The position numbers and the translations under genes were made by a program. Shown piece by piece: positions 12,753 through 24,429 of a stretch of DNA of 64,000 nucleotides (its first letter is position 1; the number at the start of each line of letters is the position of its first letter). The stretch comes from Eonycteris spelaea (taxonomy: Eukaryota; Chordata; Mammalia; Chiroptera; Pteropodidae). The notes under the pieces were generated by a model that had not been told where the DNA came from, did no database searches, and was given only the letters and a program-made list of their open reading frames with translations. Location of the stretch: positions 9,362,001 through 9,426,000 of the forward strand of contig PUFA01000027.1 of the NCBI GenBank assembly GCA_003508835.1. Reading direction: 5' to 3'.

Positions 12753-13460
12753 ATAATTTCAAGGTAATATAGTTAGATAAAGCTATAAGGCACCGAACTG
12801 AACTTTTGGACTAGTTAAAGTCAGGCATGGGCTGGAAGAGTATAAGAAATGGTGACTTTCAGGAAAGGCTTTATGGAGGAGGGGCAGCATGAAATAAATC
12901 TGAAAAGATGAATTGTGTTACTCAGCTAAAGAAAAAAAAACAAGAGGGAAGTGCATGAAGAGATGAAAGAGAAGAGATGATACTGGTGAAACAGAAAACC
13001 TAATTCAAATCATATTTTAACAGATAGAAAGGAATTAAATGATTTTAAGTACAAGAGTGTAATGTGATATTTTATACTGATCATTGTAGTTGAAAACTGA
13101 AGAATATTTAAATAGAAAAAAATGGAGGTTAGGGAAGATTGATGTAATTATTGAGAATCGAGAAAAAAATGGCCAAATCTAGGACAGTGATAGTAGAAAT
13201 GGAAAGAAAAGATTTCAGAAATATGTCATATCATTAGGTTGGCATGGTAACTGAATTTGAGGATATGCAGTATAGGAGGACTCAGATTTCTAGCTTGGGA
13301 AACCCTGTGTGCATAATGGTAACTAATTCAGTACTGTAAAAGGAAGAGCAGGAGTTTGGGAATGTAACAAGAGGTCAGTATTTGGTGGGTGGGGAGGAGA
13401 TGGAGGGAGGCAGATGAATCCATTTGGTTACACTGAATTTGAAGTTTAGTATGGTCATTC
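12753..13460 (-). mobile_element. L2 LINE, right part of the interrupted copy
   Basis: It continues the L2 broken at 8765. Inverted L2 phrases include 'aggaaaggctttatggagga' (12860), 'ttaggttggcatggtaactg' (13235) and a weak match to the 'gttacactgaatttgaagttt' arm near 13430. Ends are approximate. Confidence 0.72.
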
Positions 13461-13469
13461 CTCACTTGA

Positions 13470-14010
13470 CACAACTCTACTGGGCTCCCATCGCTTGCAA
13501 TAACCAGGGGTGGGAGAGCTGCACGTGCAGAGACGAAATAAAATCTGACCTTAGTCTATGATCTTGAATATCTTACTGTTTCCCTACGATCCCCAATGTT
13601 GTTCTCCACCGCCCCGCCCCATAATAGAACATATTCACATCAGAGTCAGTATGTTTGACATGCTCAGGAAGAAGAGTTGGAAGGAAATAGATAGAGAGGG
13701 AAAAATAGACTCTGGAGTCTGTCCTAAAGAAAGGTTCTTTGTGAATTATTTCAATATGTCTTCTAGAATTAATTGTATCTTTAGTTTGATCTGTTTATTA
13801 AGATGGCTAGTAGTTATATAAAGGATTCTCTGATAACACAGTGGCTATTACAAAACTGTAAACACTGGAGGACCTAACAAATTTCTGTGGATTACTTTAG
13901 TACAAGGTTATTAAAAGGTCATAAAAATAATTACAAAATATATATTTGCAGAATAAATTTTAAGCTCTTTGGTTTTTGTTTTCCTTATATTTGAACCCAG
14001 GATTGGTGAA
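13470..14010. other. Intronic DNA without recognised features
   Basis: I see no repeat family or exon. The open frame at 13558-13821 has no splice context or known motif. Confidence 0.45.
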
Positions 14011-14014
14011 ATTT

Positions 14015-14165
14015 ATAATTTTTTTTTTGTATTGTGGTAAAACATATGTAACAAGATTTACCATTTTATTTATTTTAATTATATAGTTCAATGGCATTAA
14101 GTACATTCACATGGTTCTGCAAAGCATCACTGCCATTCATTTCCAAAACTTTCATTAAAAAAAAA
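14015..14165 (-). mobile_element. L1 3'-end fragment (L1MC/ME type)
   Basis: Inverted L1 3' UTR: 'ttaccattttatttatttta', 'gttcaatggcattaagtaca' and 'ttctgcaaagcatcactgcc', matching the 'caccattttaaagtgtacaattcagtgg...' arm of old L1s. It ends at an A-rich run near 14155-14168. Confidence 0.75.
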
Positions 14166-14804
14166 AAGAAGAAAGTATTATTGTTGTAGGAATCAAGACC
14201 CATTTATCACCTGCCTTTCTATTTTATATATTCCACTTAAAGGAAAACAGAACTTCTGCTGTGTTCTAAAATTATATCTAGGGCGATTCCCGCATAAATT
14301 GAAGATCAGCTTATAGATATTTAAATTTGGCAAAGAATTTTAACATTCTACCAATTCTTATGTTCTGTAAGAAAAACAAATTTCCTATTCGATTGAAGCA
14401 AAGAACACTTTTTAGTTAAATCATACCAATGCTATGAATACTAAACATTCTCTCAGTCGAAGTGAAATTTAAAGTTCAGAACTCCATGTGGTTCTAGGAA
14501 AAGTAAGATATGCCAGAATGTGAAAAACAATAATGAGTGATAGTCTAGTACAGTTCTTGGCCCACTGTAGACAGCAATGAATGTTTTAAATGAATAAAAA
14601 CATTCATAAAGAGAAAAAATGAAATATGTTACATGAAATTTATTATTAATTTAACAATTATATATATCATGATAATTAATAGGTAAAATAAATGTCCAAT
14701 TACTAATGAAAAGAAAACAGGAAATGTATTGTTATAAGGCCTTGTGTGAAATGAGCCAAAATTATTCTAAAACACGAATTAGATTTTAATAGACATAGAT
14801 TTTA

Positions 14805-14905
14805 AATGCTGGAGAAAGGTAATAGGTGATTTACTGAAGGTCACACTCCAGTGGTGACACAGGGAGGGTCTGGGGTCTTTATAGGATGAGCTCCACAGTG
14901 GGAAG
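14805..14905 (-). mobile_element. MIR fragment, inverted
   Basis: 'ggtgatttactgaaggtcac' followed by 'gtggtgacacagggagggtc' fits the inverted MIR core (gttaagtgacttgcccaaggtcacac...). It abuts a plus-strand MIR. Confidence 0.55.
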
Positions 14906-14909
14906 TAGC

Positions 14910-15155
14910 CACTCAGGGCGCAGACAGTGAAGCCGGGTCACCGACATTTAAATTTCTACTCCGCCACTTATTACCTGTGTGGAATCAGGCAAAAACTATT
15001 TTACCTTTGTCTGTCTCAGTTACTTTATTCATAAAATGAAGCTAATCATAGGGGTTTTGTGAGAATTAAATGTGTAAATACAGGTCAAGTGTCTCAAAGT
15101 GTACATGGTACAAGCTAAAAGCTTAATAAATTTTAGACATTATTATTGTCATTAA
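14910..15155 (+). mobile_element. MIR SINE
   Basis: Plus-strand MIR: 'tccgccacttattacctgtg', 'ctgtctcagttactttattc', 'ataaaatgaagctaatcata', 'ggttttgtgagaattaaatg' and the terminal 'aagcttaataaattttagac'. The core is well preserved. Confidence 0.9.
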
Positions 15156-15324
15156 TCCATCTTGATTTAAAACATGGCACAGACACTAAATTCATCTTCT
15201 TCCTGAGAAGAATGCAAAAGACTACAGAGTACTAACGAAAGGTGTTTGGTTTCACTGTCTTTCATTTATTCTCTTGTGACCCAGGCTGACCAAAAGTGAC
15301 ATTTTATAAAAAACAAGAATAGTG

Positions 15325-15610
15325 CTACTACCACCAGCATTATCATCACAACCATCATCACCACCAGCACTGCAACTATGATTGTCATCATCACTGATAG
15401 CACCCCCACCAGTTCATCATGACCACTGTCACTGCCATCACCACATCATCATCCAACTACCATCATCATCATAACCTCAAATTAACCACTATTTCACCAT
15501 CACGATCATGATCACTATCATCCCCACCACCATAATCTTAACCATCATCACAACCACATCATCACCATGGCCATCAGCACACCACCACCACCACCGCCGC
15601 CTGCAACAAC
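15325..15610. repeat. Degenerate CAT/CAC triplet-rich tract
   Basis: About 285 bp are built almost entirely of ATC, ACC and related triplets (catcatcaccaccag, accaccaccaccaccgccg), imperfect and interrupted. It looks like an old expanded trinucleotide array that has accumulated substitutions. On the minus strand it reads as GAT/GGT repeats. It lies in intron, and no long open frame runs through it. Confidence 0.9.
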
Positions 15611-15614
15611 GACA

Positions 15615-16010
15615 GCAAATTTAACTTTTCTATAAGTATAAAAGTGAATTTAGAGGTGTCATTAGGAGAGTGAAAAATAACAGACAAGTTGTAAGTATAT
15701 ATATGCTGGCAAAAAGAGGAACAGGAAAATTTTAAAGGATATTTAGAAGTACATACAGTGATAGCAAAAGGCATAAGAAGTAATCAATCTAGAGTAATTT
15801 TTAGTACAGTTTATTTTACATTATTATTACAGAATTAATTGATTTCACACACCTGGGGTTTGAGTAGCTAAAAGAATCTACCAGGTATAAACCAAAAGTC
15901 ATATGTTTGTGCTATCCACAAGACTGAGCCAACAGCTTCAGAGTTAAACTACTAGAAAGGTACAATTTAAACTTCCTTCTAATATGCTAAGCTATGATGT
16001 TTGGAATCTA
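15615..16010. other. Intronic DNA without recognised features
   Basis: No repeat or exon recognised. Confidence 0.4.
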
Positions 16011-16014
16011 GTTT

Positions 16015-16262
16015 AAGCCAGTGGTTAAAAGAATGGGCTTTAACCAAAGAGTCCCAGGTTTGAGATCTATATCAGCTACATATCTGACCTAAGTAAGTTA
16101 TTTAACATTCCAAAGCCTCAGTTTTCGCCATTTAAAAAATAGTGATAACTATTATTTAGAGTTCGTGTAAATATTTAATGAATATCCATATGTGGTGTGT
16201 CAATGATTCTTCAATTAAAAAAAATACAAGTAATACTGCACTTAGCGCAATGCTTGCATTAA
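16015..16262 (+). mobile_element. MIR SINE
   Basis: Starts 'agtggttaaaagaatgggct', then 'agtaagttatttaacattcc', 'aaagcctcagttttcgccat' and the end 'cacttagcgcaatgcttgca'. A short foreign or diverged piece lies at 16190-16230. Confidence 0.85.
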
Positions 16263-16289
16263 TCTAAATTAAGACCTCCCCTGTCACTC

Positions 16290-16925
16290 CCTAACAAATT
16301 TTCTGCCCAATCTTAACTGCGTAGTAAATGGCACCATTATTCACAAGTAAGACCTAACATCAATTCATCTCCTACCCCTCACCTCAGGAAAACTCATTAG
16401 CAAATTCTTTCTGTTTCAGGGCCAGAATGTAGTTCAAATCCATCCACTTCCCTGACACTATCAGTCTAAACCCAGACTACTCCGATAGACCCTGTCTGCC
16501 ATCTGCTAGTCTATGCAATCCATTCTCGCTCATACTAGCCAAGGTGAACTTTAAACATGTAAATCAGATGCTACTTAAAGGCTTCAATAGCTTGCTGCTA
16601 CACTTAGAATCATTTTAAATAAATGATCTGAACCCTGTCCATCTTTTTTACTTTACCTCTTACTACTTTCCCCTCACCCTAAAAACTTCAGTTACACCAT
16701 CCTCCTCACTGTTTCATTAACACACTGAGCCTTTGACCTTTTTCAAAGAGGACTCCTAGATCTACTTGTCTAAGTAGTATCCTCCATACGCCACCCAATT
16801 CCTCTTGTTTTGCCTTATTTTTTCATGACTCTTAAAATATAAAGTCATATTTCTTATATGATTTATTTATTTATCTATTTATTTGATCTCCTCTTAACAG
16901 AATGTAAAACAGTTATAATATTGAT
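16290..16925 (+). mobile_element. L2 LINE 3' region
   Basis: Plus-strand L2 order: 'attagcaaattctttctgtt', 'aatccatccacttccctgac', 'tgtaaatcagatgctactta' (L2 'gtaagtcagatcatgtcact'), 'cttcaatagcttgctgctac', 'tgagcctttgacctttttca', and the near-terminal 'tttatttatctatttatttg' followed by 'agaatgtaaaac'. It is truncated before the L2 tail. Confidence 0.85.
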
Positions 16926-16929
16926 CATG

Positions 16930-17517
16930 GACTATTCCCTGTTCTATTATTTCAATGTTCTATTATTGATCATGAACTATATTATGGATTATGTTCTATT
17001 TTTGGTGCCAAGAGCAATGTAGAAATTTTGGAGGTATAAACATCTGACTTAAATAATATTTCATCATAAAGAGAACAAATACGCGGGAGGGAGGTTTTAT
17101 AGAGAAGGAAGCCCTCAAATCCCCCAAATGGAGGCAAAGAAACAGATAGGTAATAAATTCAGGGAGATGTAGGTCTGAAGGTTCCATGAACAATTTTCTC
17201 ATAAGGTGTTCTGAAAAAGTATAAGAAAGGTTAAGAGGAACTTTATCAAATTTGTTTAGTTCCAGAGTTTATAACTGATCTATTTTATTTAAAAGTTATA
17301 CACAAAGATTCCAAAGCTAAATCATTGTTAAGGGCATGTAATGCCCAAATCCTGAATGCAATCTTTCTGCCACATAAATAAGTAAGACAAAAAAAAAGTA
17401 CATAGTGATAGGCCAAAGCTTAGATATTATGATTACTTAGTGATAGGAGTATGTGATTAGTTAGTTATGAGTATATGGCATCTGGAAAGCAAAAATGAAA
17501 GTGACATAGCATTTCAA
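16930..17517. other. Intronic DNA next to the exon
   Basis: A diffuse short direct repeat of ttgatcatg(g/a)acta and ttctatta units lies at 16920-17005. No named repeat recognised. Confidence 0.5.
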
Positions 17518-17520
17518 CTA

Positions 17521-19335
<1,815 letters not shown>

Positions 19336-19339
19336 GAAG

Positions 19340-19585
19340 ATAACAGTAATAGGCAATGCTTGTTAAGTGTTTACTAAGTACTTGCCACTGGACTAATCAC
19401 TTCCTATATATAATCTCATTTGCTCCACCTAAATACCATATTAAGACAAATATTATTATTCCTATTAATAGATCAATAAGCTGATATAGAGAAGTTAACT
19501 ACTTTACTTATATCCACATATCTAGGAAGTAACAGACAAAATTGAACTAAACCATTCTGATGCATACCCACTATGTTATATTTGA
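19340..19585 (-). mobile_element. MIR SINE
   Basis: Inverted MIR: 'gttaagtgtttactaagtac', 'ataatctcatttgctccacc', 'attattattcctattaatag' and 'aagttaactactttacttat', ending at 'ctgatgcatac'. Confidence 0.8.
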
Positions 19586-20746
19586 TAGATCAGCCATATC
19601 AAAGAAACTTTTAAAAAAATTATAGAAACATTTCTTACATAGGGAGGGAGGTAGGACTGTGTGAGCTTCAAGGTCCCTTTCTAATCTGAAGATTTTTACT
19701 CAGCCAGAAAACAAAGGTTGCACTCACATTAGTAGAATCCCATAGAGCCTAGCCCTGACACAAAGCACATTTACTTACTTATCAAACTCAAAGTGCCTGC
19801 ATCTTTGATTTGGAGGCAAAACTCTGGGTGAAAATATATGGTCCTTTTCTATTTTGACATTCTTATGAATTTTCAAGTTTAAATTAGTAGTTTAATATTG
19901 TTTTAGTAGCATAAGAAGCTGTAGGTTGTGACATAGAGTGGGAAGGTATAATGATTAAACAGATAAGAGTTGGTCATAGCTGAGGTTCTACTTAAAGATA
20001 AACAAGCAAATGTGTTTTGTATGGACTCCATCTTGTACGGAAAACCCCATTCATCACTAATAAATCCACTTTAGCATGGAGTTCAGAGATGTAGATGTAA
20101 CATTTTCAGGGTAGTTCAAGTGTATGGCAAAAGTACTTTGAAATCCCCTAGTTTGTTAGGCTCATGATAACTGGCAAATTTAATGTAAGCCCTTAGAAAG
20201 TCTTTTAATAGAAAGTGTGACCAAGCCACTGTATTTTTTAAGTGAGCTGATAAAAACCATTATTTTTAAACTTTAAGCTATAGCTGTCACATGAGATTTC
20301 TCCAAGTAAGCACAACCTTCTAGTTACAAAATCAAATGTTAACAAGTCATAATAACTTAAAGCATTCACCTTGCTGTTCTAAACCCTATTTAGACTTATT
20401 TCTCATAAAACTTATTCTGTGTTTCTAGTTTAAATTTATGTTGCCAAGAACAGATGGACAAGGAATGGAAACATATTCTTTCAGCTGTAGCCGGCACTAA
20501 AATTTGCTTGGCTTTATAGCCTGGGTGTTAATATACTCATTTCTTAGATATACGTCAACCAGAAAACTACACTGTGGTAAGCACTAAAACCTCAAATGTG
20601 TGTCTGGTGATATTTATAAAACAACAACAACGACAACAAGATTGAAGTTCATATTTAGTATTACATATTTTGCACTGCCGGATTCTTAAATAGATAAAAT
20701 TTTATGCTAATTTCTGTAATGATCTGGTTGATAGGAACTATTCTAC

Positions 20747-20747
20747 A

Positions 20748-20784
<37 letters not shown>
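20747..20784. repeat. Poly-A plus (GAAAA)n
   Basis: About 18 A then four GAAAA units. It resembles a retroposon tail, but no SINE or LINE body is recognisable upstream. Confidence 0.93.
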
Positions 20785-20924
20785 TGAAATACTTTCTCAC
20801 AACAGAGTTAATTTGTGAGGCCTAACTTTTCCATGAATCACATGGATCGTCTACACCCATACCATATTGCTACTGTCTACCATCCTCCTAATTTTTTTTT
20901 ATTTGTCTTTCTTTTCTCCCAGCC

Positions 20925-20951
20925 AAAAAAAAAAAAAAAAAAAAAAAAAAA
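20925..20951. repeat. Poly-A tract of 27
   Basis: 27 uninterrupted A, flanked by agcc on the left and gccctgg on the right, with no recognisable retroposon body. Confidence 0.95.
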
Positions 20952-21434
20952 GCCCTGGATCCAATTCTACCATTAATAATCAGTAATAAAGATATTTCTT
21001 ATGGATTTAGAATACCTAAGCTCTCAAATTTTTATGTTCTTGCTAATGCAAAGAACTGTATAGAAAGAGTGAAATATTTACTAACTCTGGTAAAGGTTAA
21101 TTAGGTGTTCAAAAAAAAATCTTAATTTGGGCTGCTCTTTTTTGCTTCCATAACACTTCCACATTTTTTTTTTTACACAACGGTTTGTAATGTCTGTGTT
21201 CAACTGATGCCTCGTGTATATTGTCTTTGAGATCAAGGTCCTGATTGATTTCAGACAAAGATAGTTTCTATCTAGGTAACTTTGAACTCTGGTTCTATAT
21301 GTGGTATCACCTAAAAATATCAAAGACTTTCTCACCTTACATTCTAGCTAAAATTTATTTTAAGTGCAGACCCGCTTGGGATGTCAAAACCAACCAGACG
21401 AACTTACTTAATTGGTTTGCTGCTTGGCTATTGA

Positions 21435-21725
21435 TTGCATCATTAAGAGTAGCAAACTATACAGCCCATGGACCAAATCTGTCCCACACTTTAGTATGGC
21501 TTGTGAGTTAAAACTGTTTTTCACATGTTTACAAAGTGGGAAAAATATAAAAATAATATATTGTGCATCTCAAGATTATATGAATTCAAATTCCAGTGTT
21601 CATAAATAAGGTTTTATTCGAAGATAGCCACCCTCATTCGTTTAAGTTTTGTCTGTGTCTGCTTTTCGCATTACGATAGCCTAAAACATTGACTATCTGG
21701 ACTTTTAGGAAAACCTTTGCTTAAG
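21435..21725 (+). mobile_element. hAT-type nonautonomous DNA transposon remnant
   Basis: Matches the widespread hAT family with 'gcaaactatacagcccatgg', 'ccaaatctgtcccacacttt', then 'aataaggttttattcgaaga', 'agccaccctcattcgtttaa', 'ttgtctgtgtctgcttttcg' and 'attgactatctggactttta'. I cannot assign the subfamily. An AT-rich patch at 21510-21600 is diverged. The terminal inverted repeats are not clear. Confidence 0.75.
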
Positions 21726-21729
21726 AAAT

Positions 21730-23750
21730 ACATTAACTCTTTCAGGCCACTGAGGTTTTCACTTTAGTACTGCCACGATAACTGTTAAATGGCATCACAG
21801 TGGCCTCAGTCTGTGTCCTTCTGTGTAGGACAGCTGTTCTCAAGCAGGTAGTCTCATCACTCTTGTGCACTCTGAGGTTTCGCAGAATGAATTTGTTATT
21901 AATCATAAAATACCCATGTTTCAAAATAGCTTTATTAACAAAGGAAATTAGAGAGCTTATCGTTCAACATTATGCTGAGTCATTACATCCTGGTTGCCTT
22001 TCTTGAGTGTGAAGAAAAGAAGTAACGTCATAGATAGGATGACAGAAGTTGTATCCAGACCTGGAGATCCAGGTAAGAGTTAGACCTGTGAGGCACCTGC
22101 CAAGTATTGAGAAATCCTGACATCCTGATATTAGGAAGTGTTTGTCTATCCCGAGGAGGAGATTGCTTTTGCTTAGGGGGAAAAGAGTCCATTTCTGAAA
22201 GAGTTAAATTGTCTTTCCAAAGGCTCTATGGGGGTAAAAGAAGCAAGAGAATCTGCCAAATTTGGTATTTTCATATTTAAAATGAAAAGTCTAGAAGAGG
22301 GGCTTCAGAAGGATAAAACATAATGAAATAACCCAAATTGTGTCATATTAGAGAAAAACTCTCAACACAGGGTCAGTGACTCTGAATGCTGAAAAATACA
22401 ACTTTATTTTCACTAACATGTAACTGAAATTAAAAAATTCTTCCAAGTATAAATTTAGGTGAGAAACCATAGTTGTAGTAGAAAAATGCCTGGGACTGAC
22501 TTTGTCATTGACACATATCACAGATATTTCCTTATCACATTATAGTTGTTGCAATGTATAAAAATGTTATTTATACTAATTATTTTTAAAACTTAATACT
22601 TATTGATCCTCTGTTAGATCTTTAAAGTTAATTTATTAATAAAGAAGCACACATTATTAAATCAAAATTTTAACAATATTTCAATATCATTGGTTTCCAT
22701 TGTTAGCCTGTATATATTCTTTATGAATCTTAAAACATGCTCTGAGAGGCACCTGTAAATTTCACCAAACTTTGAAAAAGGACTATAGCACCAAAATGGT
22801 AAGAAACTGTACTTTACTTTGTCTTTGACTTTGTAAGTCTTTTCCTGAATGTAGGTAGTGCTGCATTACTTTGTTGCACAGGTAATCAGGGGGTGCAAAT
22901 ATAAACTCTGAAAGTCAGGGGTAAAGTACAGATTCAAGAGTACAGGAGCAGCATAGCTAATAAGGGGGTAATATTTATTCATAGCTTAGTTTCATCATTT
23001 TTGACAGTTATGCCATGATAATATGTCTCATTATGTAATTGTTTCAGACTGCCATATGTGAGGGAACAGAAGAGGATGCATTACAAACACAGACTGAATG
23101 TGGGTTGTAGCATTTCAGCATTTCATAGAATACAGTGTGTGTTGAAGCGAGAGGAAGGGGGGCAGGGCATTTTCCTTTTGCCTGGTGTCCAGCAACATGC
23201 TGCAACACTGTGGGAGGCCATGTCCTAGGGTACCTCATTGACTCAGCAGGGACATTCTGTAATCAAATCACTAGAAATTGCTAATTATATCACCATCTAG
23301 TAAGTTCTTATTTGGCCAGAGTGAGAATAAGCTAGCTATGGAGATGTACCTTCTGAGTGTGGGTAGATCATATGTCTACCAGTGATGCTTCATTTATCTA
23401 GCAACTCTTGGAAACATGCCTGAGGATCCAGAATAAACTTTTAGAAAACCAAGGTATATATCAAGTTCATCCACCAAAGTGAATGCTTTGAGATTTCTTC
23501 CTTAACATATCTGCCTATTGTCCATTGATTCTTAATTTAGATGATTTTTCACAAGTATAAATAGCTATTTTCCTGGACCTCCATAAATTAGAATATGCAA
23601 ATTAGGAAAGGAGTGCGTGAGAGAACTCAAGCAAAAATTTGTTAATATGGGCTCTGTGTTTCACAGTATAAGTCTGTAAACATTAAAGCAGACTTCTAGC
23701 ACCTTAGGGAACATACTATGTGATTATAGGCCTATCAAGAACAAAATATA
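21730..23750. other. Intronic DNA without recognised repeats
   Basis: No named family. 22010-22260 has the texture of a very old inverted L2 but lacks a phrase I can anchor. Short open frames here show no motif. Confidence 0.35.
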
Positions 23751-23754
23751 TGTA

Positions 23755-23960
23755 CAGCATGCCTTCTGTAGGCAGTCTCTATTCAGGGACTTACCGGTAT
23801 TTTTCCATTTAAGATTCATAACAATCATTTGAGGCTCATATTATTCTCCTCATTTTATTGATGACAAAACTATATTACTTGTCCAAGTCTTTATATATAG
23901 TTTAAAAATCTGGTTTTCCAACTAGGTATGCTGACTTCAAATTCCAACTGCATATATGGA
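23755..23960 (-). mobile_element. MIR SINE
   Basis: Inverted MIR: 'ttccatttaagattcataac', 'ctcctcattttattgatgac' and 'aaaactatattacttgtcca', with degraded 3' and 5' ends. Confidence 0.75.
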
Positions 23961-24360
23961 TAACAGTAGAACTAACTAATTAAATGTTACCTGTGATGGA
24001 AGAGAAAAAAAAAAAAAAGAAAACACTACAAAGAAATACATATATAACTCCCTGATATGGTAACACCAATAATCCTACCACTAAATAGTTTCAGATGGTC
24101 CCGCCAAATTAAAATACAGTGTAAAAATGACTACTGAGGTCATTATGAATTATACTCTGAAGAATTTCTATAAGAAAGCTAAGAAATGCAAAGTACTTTG
24201 TAAAACGATTTCCATCCAAAATGGTTAAAATGTAAAGACTAAAAAGATTGGTATGTAAATGAATTAACTAGATTTATTTGGAAAATCTAGCAGTGTGAAA
24301 TATCTCATTTCCTGTTGAAATAAAAAAAAATATAAGGGGTTAAGGTACATATAAAGAAAC

Positions 24361-24420
24361 TATATATATATGTATATATACACACACACACATATATATA
24401 TACACACATATATATATATA
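24361..24420. repeat. Mixed (TA)n/(CA)n microsatellite
   Basis: 60 bp of alternating tatata and cacaca blocks, alternating purine-pyrimidine throughout. On the minus strand it codes a run of Tyr/Ile/Val/Cys in a spurious open frame. Confidence 0.95.
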
Positions 24421-24429
24421 ATGGAATCA

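Larger units (their letters stand above)
19590..21430. other. Intronic DNA, mostly unassigned
   Basis: No named repeat apart from A-rich tracts at 20747-20784 and 20925-20951. Open frames at 21081-21335 and 21245-21511 overlap on opposite strands and look like chance. Confidence 0.4.

Noticed and set aside
20925..20951. SINE or processed pseudogene ending in a 27-A tail
   Set aside because: No retroposon body or gene-like sequence precedes the tract, and no flanking duplication was clear.
21800..22006. Possible small gene at 21742-22006
   Set aside because: Opposing overlapping frames without motif or splice context.
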